Assembly: GCA_034431935.1 (NCBI GenBank)
Contig: DAOUCU010000071.1
Span: forward strand, 1-35,629
DNA: 35,629 nucleotides
Source: JBFMDU01 sp034431935
GTDB taxonomy: Bacteria > Chloroflexota > Dehalococcoidia > GIF9 > JBFMDU01
Reading direction: 5' to 3'
Under the pieces are notes generated by a model. The model was not told the DNA's origin and did not search any database. It was given only the letters and a program-made list of their open reading frames with translations. The translations under genes and the position numbers were made by a program. Below, one piece after another: positions 14,692 to 22,230 of the stretch. Position 1 is the stretch's first letter, and every line of letters starts with the position of its first letter.

Positions 14692-15612
14692 ATGAAAGAG
14701 TCTCAGCTTGTTATTGTCGGAGGCGGACCGGCGGGGCTGACCGCGGGCATCTATGCCGGACGCGCCAGACTTGCGACCGTGCTCATCGAGCGGGAAATCC
14801 TCGGCGGGCAGATAACCTACACCCCGCTCCTGGAGAATTACCCGGGCTTCCCCGAAGGCGTCTCCGGCAATCAAATAGGGCAACTGATGGAAAAGCAGGC
14901 ACGTGCCCAGGGCATCGCAATCGTCCTCGACGAGGTAACCGGCCTGGAGGTGAGGCCGGAGGGCAAGCTGGTGAAGACAACCGGCGAGACCTACCGGGCC
15001 AGGGCGGTCATACTGGCCGGAGGCTGCCGCCGTCTGCTTATCAATGCGCCCGGCGAGAAAGAGTTCACCGGCCGTGGCGTTTTCTACTGCGCCACCTGCG
15101 ATGGCCCGCTGTATAGGAACAAGGCAGTGGTGGTGGTCGGCGGCGGCGATGCTGCCATCACCGAGGCGCTTTACATGACCAGATTCGCCTCGTCAGTAAC
15201 AATCATCCACCGGCGCAGCCAGCTACGCGCAAGCAAAGTGCTACAGGAACGGGCCTTCGCGGAGCCGAAAATGAAATTCGCCTGGGACTCGGTGGTAAAA
15301 GAGATAAAGGGTGATAAAATGGTGACGGGCGTCGTTCTGCACAATGTTGTTACCGGCCAGACGTCGCAGATTGAGGCAGACGGAGTGCTGGTGGCCATCG
15401 GCCACGTCCCCAATACCGAGTATCTGAAAGGCATCGTGAACCTTGACGAGGCCGGATATATTATTACCGATCAAATGATGGCGACGAATGTCGCCGGTGT
15501 GTTTGCCGCCGGCGACATCAGGCATGACTCCATAAGGCAGGTGGTCTCGGCAGCCGGTGACGGCGGCACGGCCGCAGTCGCTGCCGAGCGGTATATCAGC
15601 GAAGCGAAATAG
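14692..15612 (+). CDS. trxB: thioredoxin-disulfide reductase
   Basis: This 306-aa flavoprotein has an FAD fold (VIVGGGPAGL at 7-16), the redox-active CATC (133-136, in FYCATCDG), the NADPH fold (VVVGGGDAA, 147-155), and the C-terminal FAD motif AAGDIR. It passes electrons from NADPH to thioredoxin, keeping cytoplasmic thiols reduced and possibly regenerating the Sec-peroxiredoxin system; that link is inference. The length is standard. GGGAG precedes the ATG. It lies 11 bp before rplI. Confidence 0.95.
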   Translation: MKESQLVIVGGGPAGLTAGIYAGRARLATVLIEREILGGQITYTPLLENYPGFPEGVSGNQIGQLMEKQARAQGIAIVLDEVTGLEVRPEGKLVKTTGETYRARAVILAGGCRRLLINAPGEKEFTGRGVFYCATCDGPLYRNKAVVVVGGGDAAITEALYMTRFASSVTIIHRRSQLRASKVLQERAFAEPKMKFAWDSVVKEIKGDKMVTGVVLHNVVTGQTSQIEADGVLVAIGHVPNTEYLKGIVNLDEAGYIITDQMMATNVAGVFAAGDIRHDSIRQVVSAAGDGGTAAVAAERYISEAK

Positions 15613-15623
15613 AGGAAATCCAC

Positions 15624-16085
15624 ATGAAAGTCATCTTTGTCACCGATGTAGCCAACCAGGGCAAAGCCGGAGAGATCAAAGAGGTGGCTGAAGGCTTCGC
15701 CCGCAACTATCTTCTGCCTAAAGGGCTGGCGGTCATCGCCACGCCAGGCAAGGCCAAAGAGGCCGAGCTTTACGCAAAACAGGTAGCGGCGCGGCGCGCC
15801 CGCACCGAGTCCGAGTTCGCCAGACTGGCCGCCGAACTCGAAGGCAGGGAGTTCAAATTCACCGCCAAGGCCGGCAAGAGTGGGCGCCTCTATGGCGCTA
15901 TCACCAACGCCGATATCGCCGAGGCCGTCAGGAAGCTGACCAACGTCGAGTTCGACAAGCGCAAGGTGGATGCTGGCGAAGCGCTGCGCCAGCTCGGCGT
16001 CCATGAGGTCACGCTCAGGTTCTCGAAGGACATCCAGGCCAGAATCAAGGTAATCATCGAAGCGGAAAAAGAAGAAAAGGCATGA
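15624..16085 (+). CDS. rplI: 50S ribosomal protein L9
   Basis: This 153-aa protein carries the complete L9 signature: MKVIFVTDVANQGKAGEIKEVAEGFARNYL-type N-terminal domain with the family's G-GxxxEVxxGxxRN(Y/F)L pattern, a long connecting helix (residues 40-75) and the C-terminal domain beginning with SGRLYGAIT. It binds 23S rRNA near the L1 stalk. It overlaps dnaB by 4 bp (ATGA), an rplI-dnaB order seen in many bacteria. GAGG precedes the start. Confidence 0.97.
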   Translation: MKVIFVTDVANQGKAGEIKEVAEGFARNYLLPKGLAVIATPGKAKEAELYAKQVAARRARTESEFARLAAELEGREFKFTAKAGKSGRLYGAITNADIAEAVRKLTNVEFDKRKVDAGEALRQLGVHEVTLRFSKDIQARIKVIIEAEKEEKA

Positions 16086-17455
16086 CGCAGGAAAAACTGC
16101 CGCCGCATGACATCGAAGCCGAAGAGGCCGTAATCGGCTCCCTGCTGGTCGACGGAGAGGCCATCCATGAGATTGCGCCCGACCTCAGGCCCGATGACTT
16201 CTTCTCCGAGAAGAACGGGTGGATTTACGAGGCCTGCCTCAGGGTATACCAGCGCAACGAGGGCATTAACGAGGTCACCATCGGCCAGCAGCTGGCCCAT
16301 GACGAGAAGCTGGACAAAGTAGGCGGCGCCGCCTACCTGGCCCACCTCGTTGCCAAAGTCCCGGACCCGTTCCACATCAAGTACTACGCCGATATCGTGG
16401 CGCGGCTTTCTCTGATGAGACGACTCATCGAGGCCGGGGGCAAAATCGCCCGCGTCGGCTACCGTGCCGACCCCGAAGTGGACGCCGCTCTGGCCGAAGC
16501 CGAGGACGCCCTTTTTCAGGTGCGCAAACGCAGCCCGACCGATTTCATCCCCCTCAGAGACATCCTGGGCGAGTACTTCGAGCAGGCGGGCGCCGCCCGG
16601 CGTGTTGGGGAAATCTCACGCATTGCCACCGGTTTCAACGCCCTGGACGACTTTTTGGGTGGCCTCCAGCGCTCCGACCTGGTCATCGTGGCCGCCCGCC
16701 CCACCGCCGGCAAGACCAGTTTGGCGCTCACCATCGCTCGAAACGCCGCCCTCAACCAGCGGGCGCACGTCGCCATCTTCAGCCTGGAAATGTCGCGCGA
16801 TGCCATCGGCCAGCGCTTCCTTTCGGCCGAGTCCGGTGTCGATTCCAAGCGCCTGCGCCTCGGCGACTTCACCGAGGTCGAGGAGGCTCAGGTGGTTGAG
16901 GCCAGCGGCCTTCTCTCCGAAGCCCCGATCTTCATCGACGACACCCCGATGCTGAGGGTCATGGAGATGCGGGCCAAGGCGAAGCGCCTCCACTTTGAAC
17001 AGCGCGTCGACCTGCTGGTGGTTGACTACCTCCAGCTCATGCAGAGCGACCGCCCCACCGAGAGCCGTGTCCAGGAAATCAGCGAGATTACCCGCACCAT
17101 GAAAGCCGTAGCCCGCGAGCTTAACGTACCGGTCATTGCTGTATCCCAGCTCAGCCGTGCCCCGGAAGGCCGCATGTCGCACATCCCCCAGCTATCCGAC
17201 CTCCGTGAGAGCGGCTCAATTGAGCAGGACGCCGATGTCGTCCTTTTCATCTATCGCCCGGAGATGTATTACAAGAGCCCCGAAGAATGGGCCAAGTTCC
17301 ACGACCTTGATAAAGACCCGTACCCCAGGGGCATCGCCGAAATCCATATCGCCAAGCACCGCAACGGTCCGACGGGAGTCGTCAACCTGCGGTTTCAGAG
17401 CCACACCGCCAGCTTCTCTAACCTGCCGGCTGAGGTCGGAGCGCAGGAAGTCTAA
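16082..17455 (+). CDS. dnaB: replicative DNA helicase
   Basis: This 457-aa protein has the N-terminal DnaB domain (PHDIEAEEAVIGSLL, GGAAYLAHL) and a C-terminal RecA-like motor. The Walker A is ARPTAGKTS (about 202-210), where most DnaBs have GRPxMGKT. Walker B is LLVVDYLQLM, and SQLSRAPEGR, SDLRESGSIEQDAD and KHRNGPTG follow. It unwinds the replication fork as a ring hexamer. The start overlaps rplI and the next gene's ATG comes directly after its stop. Its neighbours are a DnaD-like protein and a DnaC-like ATPase, the usual loader partners. Confidence 0.97.
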   Translation: MTQEKLPPHDIEAEEAVIGSLLVDGEAIHEIAPDLRPDDFFSEKNGWIYEACLRVYQRNEGINEVTIGQQLAHDEKLDKVGGAAYLAHLVAKVPDPFHIKYYADIVARLSLMRRLIEAGGKIARVGYRADPEVDAALAEAEDALFQVRKRSPTDFIPLRDILGEYFEQAGAARRVGEISRIATGFNALDDFLGGLQRSDLVIVAARPTAGKTSLALTIARNAALNQRAHVAIFSLEMSRDAIGQRFLSAESGVDSKRLRLGDFTEVEEAQVVEASGLLSEAPIFIDDTPMLRVMEMRAKAKRLHFEQRVDLLVVDYLQLMQSDRPTESRVQEISEITRTMKAVARELNVPVIAVSQLSRAPEGRMSHIPQLSDLRESGSIEQDADVVLFIYRPEMYYKSPEEWAKFHDLDKDPYPRGIAEIHIAKHRNGPTGVVNLRFQSHTASFSNLPAEVGAQEV

Positions 17456-18157
17456 ATGGGTACAGAGCGCTTCAACGGCTTCCCGCCGCGGGCGGACTAT
17501 TCTGCCGTCCCGACCTTACTGCTGACCAGGGTGATGTCCGAAATCAAGGACATCGCCGAATTGAAAGTGACACTGTACGTAGTCCAGGCCATATATCACA
17601 GGAAAGGCTACCCGCGCTTCGTCACCTACGGCGAACTGGCCGGCGACCCGGTCCTGCTCAACGGTCTCGAGGACGGAACGAAAGCGCCGGGCGAGGTCTT
17701 AAGGCAGGCCATTGACCGGGCGGTGGCGCGGGGCACGCTCCTCAGCGTGAAGACAGGGACGCAGGAGTTCCTGGTGGTAAACGATGAAGCCGGGCGCAGG
17801 GCATTGCCGCGTTTGGCCGGAGGCGCCGTCACCGTCTCAAACGCGCCGGCCGCGACGGGGCCGCCGCCGGCCCGACCTAATATTTTTACATTATACGAGC
17901 AGAACATCGGCATGCTGACGCCGATGATTGCCGAAGAACTGCGCGCCGCGGAGGCAGAGTATCCTCCCCGTTGGGTCGAAGACGCCTTCAAGGAGGCCGC
18001 GGCGCTGAACAAGCGCAACTGGAGATATATCGCCCGGATTCTGGAGAACTGGGCAACCGAAGGCAGAGAAAGTGGAAAGCCTGGGAGACATCCTAAAAAA
18101 CGGGCCCGGCCCGAAGACTACTACAAGGGCCGCTTCGGGCACCTCGTCAGCCGCTGA
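17456..18157 (+). CDS. DnaD-domain replication protein
   Basis: This 233-aa protein has an N-terminal winged-helix-like region (about 15-110: VMSEIKDIAELKVTLYVVQAI), a Pro/Ala linker, and a C-terminal DnaD/DnaB2 domain (about 145-200: YEQNIGMLTPMIAEEL ... WVEDAFKEAAALNKRNWRYI). In Firmicutes DnaD-type proteins help place the helicase at origins and restart sites. It sits directly between dnaB and a DnaC-like loader gene, supporting the same job. Its 3' end overlaps the next gene by 86 bp. Confidence 0.88.
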   Translation: MGTERFNGFPPRADYSAVPTLLLTRVMSEIKDIAELKVTLYVVQAIYHRKGYPRFVTYGELAGDPVLLNGLEDGTKAPGEVLRQAIDRAVARGTLLSVKTGTQEFLVVNDEAGRRALPRLAGGAVTVSNAPAATGPPPARPNIFTLYEQNIGMLTPMIAEELRAAEAEYPPRWVEDAFKEAAALNKRNWRYIARILENWATEGRESGKPGRHPKKRARPEDYYKGRFGHLVSR

Positions 18158-19487
18158 CCGCAAGGGCCGGAAAGACGTCTGCCCCGTTTGCAACGGCGCC
18201 GAGTTTGTCCACCCGCTGACGCGGTCGGGCAAGCCCGACTATACCCGCATCATCCCCTGCCGCTGTGCCCGGGAGCGCATGCAAAAGGAGCGTCTGGCAA
18301 TGCTGGAGCGGCTGAGCAACCTGGGCACGCTCACCCGCTTCACTTTCGATACAATTTCGCCGCAGGGCCGCCGCGGCGATACCGTGTCCCAGCAGAGGTT
18401 CGTAACGGCCTTCGAGGCAGCAAAGGCCTTCGCCGCCAGTCCCAAAGGCTGGCTTGCCTTCCTCGGCCCGGCCGGCTCGGGTAAGACGCATCTGGCCGCG
18501 GCCGTAGCCAACGAGCGTCTTAAGCTGGGACAGGCCGCCTTCTACATCAGTAGTGCCGACCTTTTGGACCATCTGCGGCGCGCCGCAAACCCGGGGGCCG
18601 AGACGTCGCCGGAAGACCTCTTCGACCAGGTCAAGAATACGCCCCTGCTCGTCCTTGACGACCTCAACCTGGAGACGGCGACCGCCTGGGGACGCGAGAA
18701 GGTAGAGCAGTTACTCAACCACCGCTTCAACGCCCGCATGCCGACAATCATCACCGCCGACCTGCCGCTGGAAAAAATGGACGAGCGGCTCCGCGCGCGG
18801 CTCGGCGATACCGAGTTCTGCAGGGTCTTTGCCCTCGAGGAAGGCGCGGCCTCGGTATTGGAACAGCTCGACAGTATGGATCTCCAGCTCCTGCGGAACA
18901 TGACCTTCAAATCGTTCGATACCAGGCGCCTGAACCTGCCACCGGAACAGCGCCAGAACCTGGAGCAGGCCTACCGGCTGGCCCTGAACTTCGCCGAGTC
19001 GCCCCAGGGCTGGCTGGTCCTCCAGGGGGAAAGCGGCTGTGGCAAGACCCACCTGGCCGCGGCCATCGCCAACTACCAGCTCCAGGCCGGCAAGCCGGTG
19101 CTGTTCATCCCGGTCGCTGACCTTCTCGACCGCTTCCGTGCCGCCTTCAGCCCGGATAGCAAGGTATCCTACGACGAGCTGTTTGAGAGGGTGAAGCAGG
19201 CGCCATTCCTGATACTCGATGGGCTGGAGGGACAGTCGACAACCTCCTGGGCACAGGAGAAGCTCTACCAGCTCCTCAACTACCGCTACAATGCCCAGCT
19301 TCCCACCGTCATCACCACCCGTCTTACCATGCAGGACCTTATGGATATGGATGACCGAATCGGCTCCCGCATGGCCGATACGCGCTTCAACATGGTCTTC
19401 CCCATTATCGCGCCAAACTATCTGGCCGACCTCAAGCCGCGTAAGAACAACCACACGCCACCAGGACGGGGACGCCGGAGGCAATAG
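18072..19487 (+). CDS. DnaC/DnaI-like ATPase with two tandem AAA+ domains
   Basis: This 471-aa protein has an N-terminal Cys cluster (CPVC at 37-40, CRC at 63-65), probably a zinc finger, followed by two copies of a DnaC/IstB-type AAA+ domain. Copy 1 (about 85-260) has Walker A GPAGSGKT (132-139) and Walker B LLVLDDL (192-198). Copy 2 (about 275-455) has GESGCGKT (319-326) but a degraded Walker B, ILDGL. Both have a HLAAA(V/I)AN helix after Walker A. Normal loaders have one such domain and about 250-330 aa, so this is an internal duplication. It should load DnaB onto DNA. The GTG start overlaps the DnaD-like gene by 86 bp; the frame has no better start. Confidence 0.85.
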   Translation: MESLGDILKNGPGPKTTTRAASGTSSAADRKGRKDVCPVCNGAEFVHPLTRSGKPDYTRIIPCRCARERMQKERLAMLERLSNLGTLTRFTFDTISPQGRRGDTVSQQRFVTAFEAAKAFAASPKGWLAFLGPAGSGKTHLAAAVANERLKLGQAAFYISSADLLDHLRRAANPGAETSPEDLFDQVKNTPLLVLDDLNLETATAWGREKVEQLLNHRFNARMPTIITADLPLEKMDERLRARLGDTEFCRVFALEEGAASVLEQLDSMDLQLLRNMTFKSFDTRRLNLPPEQRQNLEQAYRLALNFAESPQGWLVLQGESGCGKTHLAAAIANYQLQAGKPVLFIPVADLLDRFRAAFSPDSKVSYDELFERVKQAPFLILDGLEGQSTTSWAQEKLYQLLNYRYNAQLPTVITTRLTMQDLMDMDDRIGSRMADTRFNMVFPIIAPNYLADLKPRKNNHTPPGRGRRRQ

Positions 19488-19496
19488 CCTGCCACC

Positions 19497-19525
19497 TTTA
19501 CATAAGCTGTAACTTACCTTATTAT
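19497..19525 (+). promoter_or_regulatory. promoter of the two desulforedoxin-like small genes
   Basis: TTTACA (19497-19502), a 17-bp spacer and TATTAT (19520-19525) form a good promoter just after the end of the replication block. A start near 19532 would give a leader of about 20 nt ending in the ribosome site AAGGAGG. Confidence 0.7.
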
Positions 19526-19550
19526 TAAGCAAAACGAGTAAGGAGGCGCC

Positions 19551-19766
19551 ATGGCAGTCAAGGCAAAGGCAGCAGCCGAGAAGGCAACGGTGAAAGCGGC
19601 AGTCAAGAAGGTCACGGTCAAGAAGGCCCCGGATAAGAAGGCATCCTCTAAAGCGACCGGGTTCGTCTGCGGCACCTGCGGTCTGACAATTGCCGTGGAC
19701 GAATGGGGCGATGTGGGAGTCGGCGAAATTATATGCTGTGAAAAGCCAATGAAGGCCCGGAAATAG
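19551..19766 (+). CDS. Lys/Ala-rich protein with C-terminal desulforedoxin-like metal knuckle
   Basis: This 71-aa protein has two parts. Residues 1-40 are almost only Lys, Ala, Val and Thr (KAAAEKATVKAAVKKV...), resembling histone-H1-like tails. Residues 42-71 carry CGTCG (45-49) and ICCEKPM (61-67), the C-x2-C plus C-C arrangement of desulforedoxin or the N-terminal domain of desulfoferrodoxin, which binds Fe(SCys)4. The tail could bind DNA, RNA or another acidic partner. AAGGAGG precedes the ATG. A shorter relative follows at 19831. Confidence 0.82.
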   Translation: MAVKAKAAAEKATVKAAVKKVTVKKAPDKKASSKATGFVCGTCGLTIAVDEWGDVGVGEIICCEKPMKARK

Positions 19767-19779
19767 GCTATCTTTAGCC
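19766..19779 (+). terminator. short hairpin after the first desulforedoxin-like gene
   Basis: GGCTA/TAGCC form a 5-bp stem around TCTT, starting at the last base of the TAG stop. A pyrimidine-rich stretch follows but no real U-run, so it is at most an attenuator or a processing site. Confidence 0.3.
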
Positions 19780-19830
19780 TTACCGTATTCTCTTTCCGCA
19801 GGGGGAGGGGAGAAACAGGGAGTTTCTTTT

Positions 19831-20007
19831 ATGGCAGTAAAAAAGGTGATAACGGTCAAAAAGGGCAAGAAGACGGCACTGAAGAAAGGGGCTGTTTATT
19901 CATGTGCCGAGTGCGGCGCGGTATTGCGCATCGACGAGACCGGTAGCTGTGATTTCGTCGACTGCCTTGTCTGCGCCTGTGGCGCGCCGATGAAGGCTAA
20001 GAAGTAA
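19831..20007 (+). CDS. small Lys-rich desulforedoxin-like protein
   Basis: This 58-aa protein is related to its upstream neighbour. A basic start (AVKKVITVKKGKKTALKKG) is followed by CAECG (25-29) and CLVCACGAPM (45-54). Its C-terminal knuckle has C-x2-C-x-C rather than the CC pair of the neighbour, so the metal ligands differ. Both end in KPM/APMKAxK. GGGAG lies 8 nt before the ATG. The pair looks like a local duplication that diverged. A rubredoxin-like electron carrier or an iron-binding nucleoid protein are both possible. Confidence 0.8.
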   Translation: MAVKKVITVKKGKKTALKKGAVYSCAECGAVLRIDETGSCDFVDCLVCACGAPMKAKK

Positions 20008-20011
20008 GCCT

Positions 20012-20425
20012 TTAACCCCGGGGTTGGGGCGGGGATGGCGGCGGGCTTACCTTGAACGGTATGCGGGCCATTTCGGCGCCATCCAGGAGCACGTGGACCG
20101 AGTATGAGCCGTACCTGGGGAACTCCACTCCGTAAAACTCGAGGGCGATTCTGGCTACAGTCTCTACCCCTTCGGCCGGTCTGGTTACGGGCAAAGGGCC
20201 CTGAATGGCCGGGATGACATCATGGCCGTCCTCGTCAATAAGGTTTACCGTCAGCTTCTTCTCGCCGGCTTCGACCGAGCTTGCCCGGAACTGGGCCACC
20301 AGGTAGAAGAAGCGGTGCTTGGCCGGGACCTTGGGGGCATAAATAACTTCAAAGCCAATGCCCATGGCATTGACCTTGCCTGTCACTTCAGCGTAATCGC
20401 AGATAAAGGCATAGTCCAGCCTCAT
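20012..20425 (-). CDS. DUF6941-family protein
   Basis: This 137-aa protein starts MRLDYAFICDYAEVTGKVNAMGIG, characteristic of DUF6941, and continues as an all-beta fold with LVAQFRASSVEAGEK, NLIDEDGHDV and a closing YSVHVLLDGAEMARIPFKV strand pair. The function is unknown. The C-terminus is Pro-rich. Its ATG overlaps the stop of the 87-aa gene (ATGA) and GGAGG precedes it. It is the last gene of a four-gene minus-strand run that begins with the GerW-like gene. Confidence 0.78.
   Translation of the reverse strand: MRLDYAFICDYAEVTGKVNAMGIGFEVIYAPKVPAKHRFFYLVAQFRASSVEAGEKKLTVNLIDEDGHDVIPAIQGPLPVTRPAEGVETVARIALEFYGVEFPRYGSYSVHVLLDGAEMARIPFKVSPPPSPPQPRG
20014..20025. terminator. palindrome at convergent gene ends
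   Basis: AACCCCGGGGTT is a perfect 12-bp palindrome lying where the plus-strand 58-aa gene (ends 20007) meets the minus-strand DUF6941 gene (ends 20012). It could end transcription from both sides, but there is no T-run, so this is tentative. Confidence 0.3.
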
Positions 20426-20685
20426 ACATGACCTCCAAATGGCATCCTGAGACCCGAGAACTCCCTCCGGAACTCTTCAAAGGTCATTTCCTCCCCGCTG
20501 GTACGGAAGACCCTCCAGCCTCGGGACGAGCCAACCACCACCGCCACCGGCCGCTTGATAGCGGCGAACGACAACCCATCGCGACGGCTACTGCCGCGCA
20601 CCACCTGTTCCAACACCGGCACCACGGTCACGCCTCCGGCCGAGAAGGGGGCTTCAACTATTATTTCACGCTTACTTTCGACCAT
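20422..20685 (-). CDS. small protein of the GerW/DUF2953 cluster
   Basis: This 87-aa protein of unknown function starts MVESKREIIVEAPFSAGGV; I chose ATG 20685 since the longer frame overlaps the DUF2953 gene deeply. Its pattern of EAPFSAGGVTVVPVLEQV and FAAIKRPVAVVVG echoes the GerW-like neighbour (GEPVTVEGRTLIPLIAV and GVKPVAVVVI), so it may be a reduced GerW-type domain. That resemblance is by eye. It overlaps the upstream gene by 14 bp and the downstream one by 4 bp, implying tight coupling. Confidence 0.65.
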   Translation of the reverse strand: MVESKREIIVEAPFSAGGVTVVPVLEQVVRGSSRRDGLSFAAIKRPVAVVVGSSRGWRVFRTSGEEMTFEEFRREFSGLRMPFGGHV

Positions 20686-21280
20686 GCGACACCAGCACCC
20701 GGTAGACCCGAAAGGCCGGAGGTGAGAATGCCAGCTTAAACACAGCACCGACCACCCGGACCGGCCAGAGCCTGAGAACGCCGCTCGAAGCGCCTTCAAA
20801 GGCCGCTCCATCAAAGACCGGCTGAATGCTCACCCGGCCCGGGGCGAGCCGGTAAAGCGCCACCGAGGCCGGGCCGGCCCAGGCGAAGAGCATCCCGGTG
20901 TCGTATGGATTATCAAGACCGGCCCTGAGTTCCAGACGGAAATCACGGAACTCGAAGCTGTGCATAAGGTCGCGAAAGAACCGCCCGACCTGCGGGAAAA
21001 GACCTCTTGTACGAAGGACCGCCAGCGCTGAGCGGCCGGACTGGCCCCATTTTCGCGACCGCGGTTCACGCCTACGTTCCGGCCCCGGCTTCTCCTCCTT
21101 TTTCGCGGAGCGCGGCAGTTCCCAACCGACGCGCTCGAAGAGCCAGAGTACCTTCAGCCTGACCTTTGCCCGGCGGCCGCGCCACTCTGCTTCATACGAT
21201 AGCGCAATCGGAATCGAGAGCAGGATAACGACCAGAACGACCAGAACGACCAGGATCCCGGCAAGCCATACCCACCACAA
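20672..21280 (-). CDS. DUF2953-family membrane-anchored protein (YtfI-like)
   Basis: This 202-aa protein has one N-terminal membrane helix (about 3-27, WLAGILVVLVVLVVILLSI), a basic linker (residues 65-85), and a DUF2953-type C-terminal domain with FEFRDFRLELRAGLDNPYDTG, WAGPASVAL and VSIQPVFDG. In Bacillus, DUF2953 (YtfI) is coded beside GerW (YtfJ), as here. The job of the pair outside spore-formers is unknown. The start is TTG (21280), 6 bp after the GerW-like stop. Confidence 0.82.
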   Translation of the reverse strand: MWWVWLAGILVVLVVLVVILLSIPIALSYEAEWRGRRAKVRLKVLWLFERVGWELPRSAKKEEKPGPERRREPRSRKWGQSGRSALAVLRTRGLFPQVGRFFRDLMHSFEFRDFRLELRAGLDNPYDTGMLFAWAGPASVALYRLAPGRVSIQPVFDGAAFEGASSGVLRLWPVRVVGAVFKLAFSPPAFRVYRVLVSHGRK

Positions 21281-21286
21281 CTCAGC

Positions 21287-21655
21287 TTACTCTTCCTTGT
21301 CCTTCTTCCGGGAAGCCTTATCCACCATCTCGGGTATCTCCTTAACCAGGTCGCCGATCACGCTGGATAGGCCGCCGCGGATGGACTCCACCCTCACGCC
21401 CTCTTTATCGATGACCACCACGGCAACCGGCTTGACGCCGCCCCCGCCGCCGGTACTAACCATACCACCTTCGCCTCTTACCTTCTCGTCGGACTTGCCC
21501 GAGCCTCCGCCGGCGCCGAAACCGAAGCCAACGGCGATAAGCGGTATCAGCGTCCTGCCTTCTACGGTAACCGGCTCCCCGACCACCGCCTTGGTGCTGA
21601 GCATTTTCTCGATTTCACCCAGCGTTGTTTTGACCAGACCAGTGACGTCTTCCAT
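21287..21655 (-). CDS. GerW/YtfJ-family protein
   Basis: This 122-aa protein has the GerW signature: an N-terminal helix (LVKTTLGEIEKML), EPVTVEGRTLIPLIAVGFGFGAGGGSG, and GVKPVAVVVIDKEGVRVESI, ending in a charged helix. In Bacillus the homologue is needed for normal spore germination, but related proteins occur in many non-spore-formers with no known role. The ATG at 21655 has GGAGGG upstream; the longer frame to 22027 lies over the opposite-strand GYD gene and is not used. It is the first gene of this operon. Confidence 0.88.
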   Translation of the reverse strand: MEDVTGLVKTTLGEIEKMLSTKAVVGEPVTVEGRTLIPLIAVGFGFGAGGGSGKSDEKVRGEGGMVSTGGGGGVKPVAVVVIDKEGVRVESIRGGLSSVIGDLVKEIPEMVDKASRKKDKEE

Positions 21656-21677
21656 GTCACATCCCTCCTTCCGTCCG

Positions 21678-21707
21678 ATAGTAACATGGCCGCCCCAATA
21701 ATGGCAA
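21678..21707 (-). promoter_or_regulatory. promoter of the GerW/DUF2953 operon
   Basis: On the minus strand TTGCCA (21707..21702), an 18-bp spacer and TACTAT (21683..21678). The start would be near 21671, about 15 nt before the ATG. It is moderate in quality. Confidence 0.5.
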
Positions 21708-21732
21708 CCGTACGATATTGTATCGGGACGGG

Positions 21733-21761
21733 TTGACTTCTGGCATCCGAGTGAATACCAT
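21733..21761 (+). promoter_or_regulatory. promoter of the GYD-domain gene
   Basis: TTGACT (21733-21738), a 17-bp spacer and TACCAT (21756-21761) point to the GYD gene. An inverted repeat CGATA-TTG-TATCG (21713-21725) lies just upstream between the two divergent promoters and could be a regulator site. Confidence 0.55.
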
Positions 21762-21824
21762 AGAGTTATCCGTAGAACAGTGTTGACTGTGATGCCGGGC
21801 AGGACCAACTGCGGGGAGGTAACC

Positions 21825-22130
21825 ATGGCCACATATTTAATGCTTGCTAACCTGACCGACGAGGGTCGTAGGGTCGTCAAGGATGACCCCGACCGCCTGC
21901 GCGAGATCAACAAGGAAGTGGAGTTCTTTGGCGTAAAGATTATCGCCCAGTACGCTTTGCTCGGGCCCCACGATTTCGTCAACATCATCGAAGCGCCGAG
22001 CGACGAGGTCGTGGCCAAACTCGCCATCTACCTCAGCGCCCGCGGGACGCTGTCACCGACCACTCTTCCGGCCATGACGCTGGAATCGCTTATCGCCACG
22101 CTGAAAAAGAAGTCCGGTTTCGAAAAGTAG
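21825..22130 (+). CDS. GYD-domain protein
   Basis: This 101-aa protein matches the GYD family (MATYLMLANLTDEGRRVVKD, a VKIIAQYALLGPHDFVNIIEAPSDE centre, then LPAMTLESLIATLKK), an alpha/beta fold related to dimeric ferredoxin-like barrels. The family's GYD/GPHD loop reads GPHD here. The function is unknown. ATG 21825 is preceded by GGGGAGG. It is the first gene of a short plus-strand unit with the DUF4389 protein. Confidence 0.87.
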   Translation: MATYLMLANLTDEGRRVVKDDPDRLREINKEVEFFGVKIIAQYALLGPHDFVNIIEAPSDEVVAKLAIYLSARGTLSPTTLPAMTLESLIATLKKKSGFEK

Positions 22131-22230
22131 CCGGGGGCTGCAGACAGAGCGGCTCTGGGACTGCCGCCGACAACCGGCTCATTTGACGGGAGTATGACGC
22201 CGCAGAGGCGTTAGCGGTATGGAGGTGTTT

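Noticed and set aside
18711..19868. 385-aa minus-strand frame opposite the DnaC-like gene
   Set aside because: It crosses several real plus-strand genes and its composition is that of a shadow frame.
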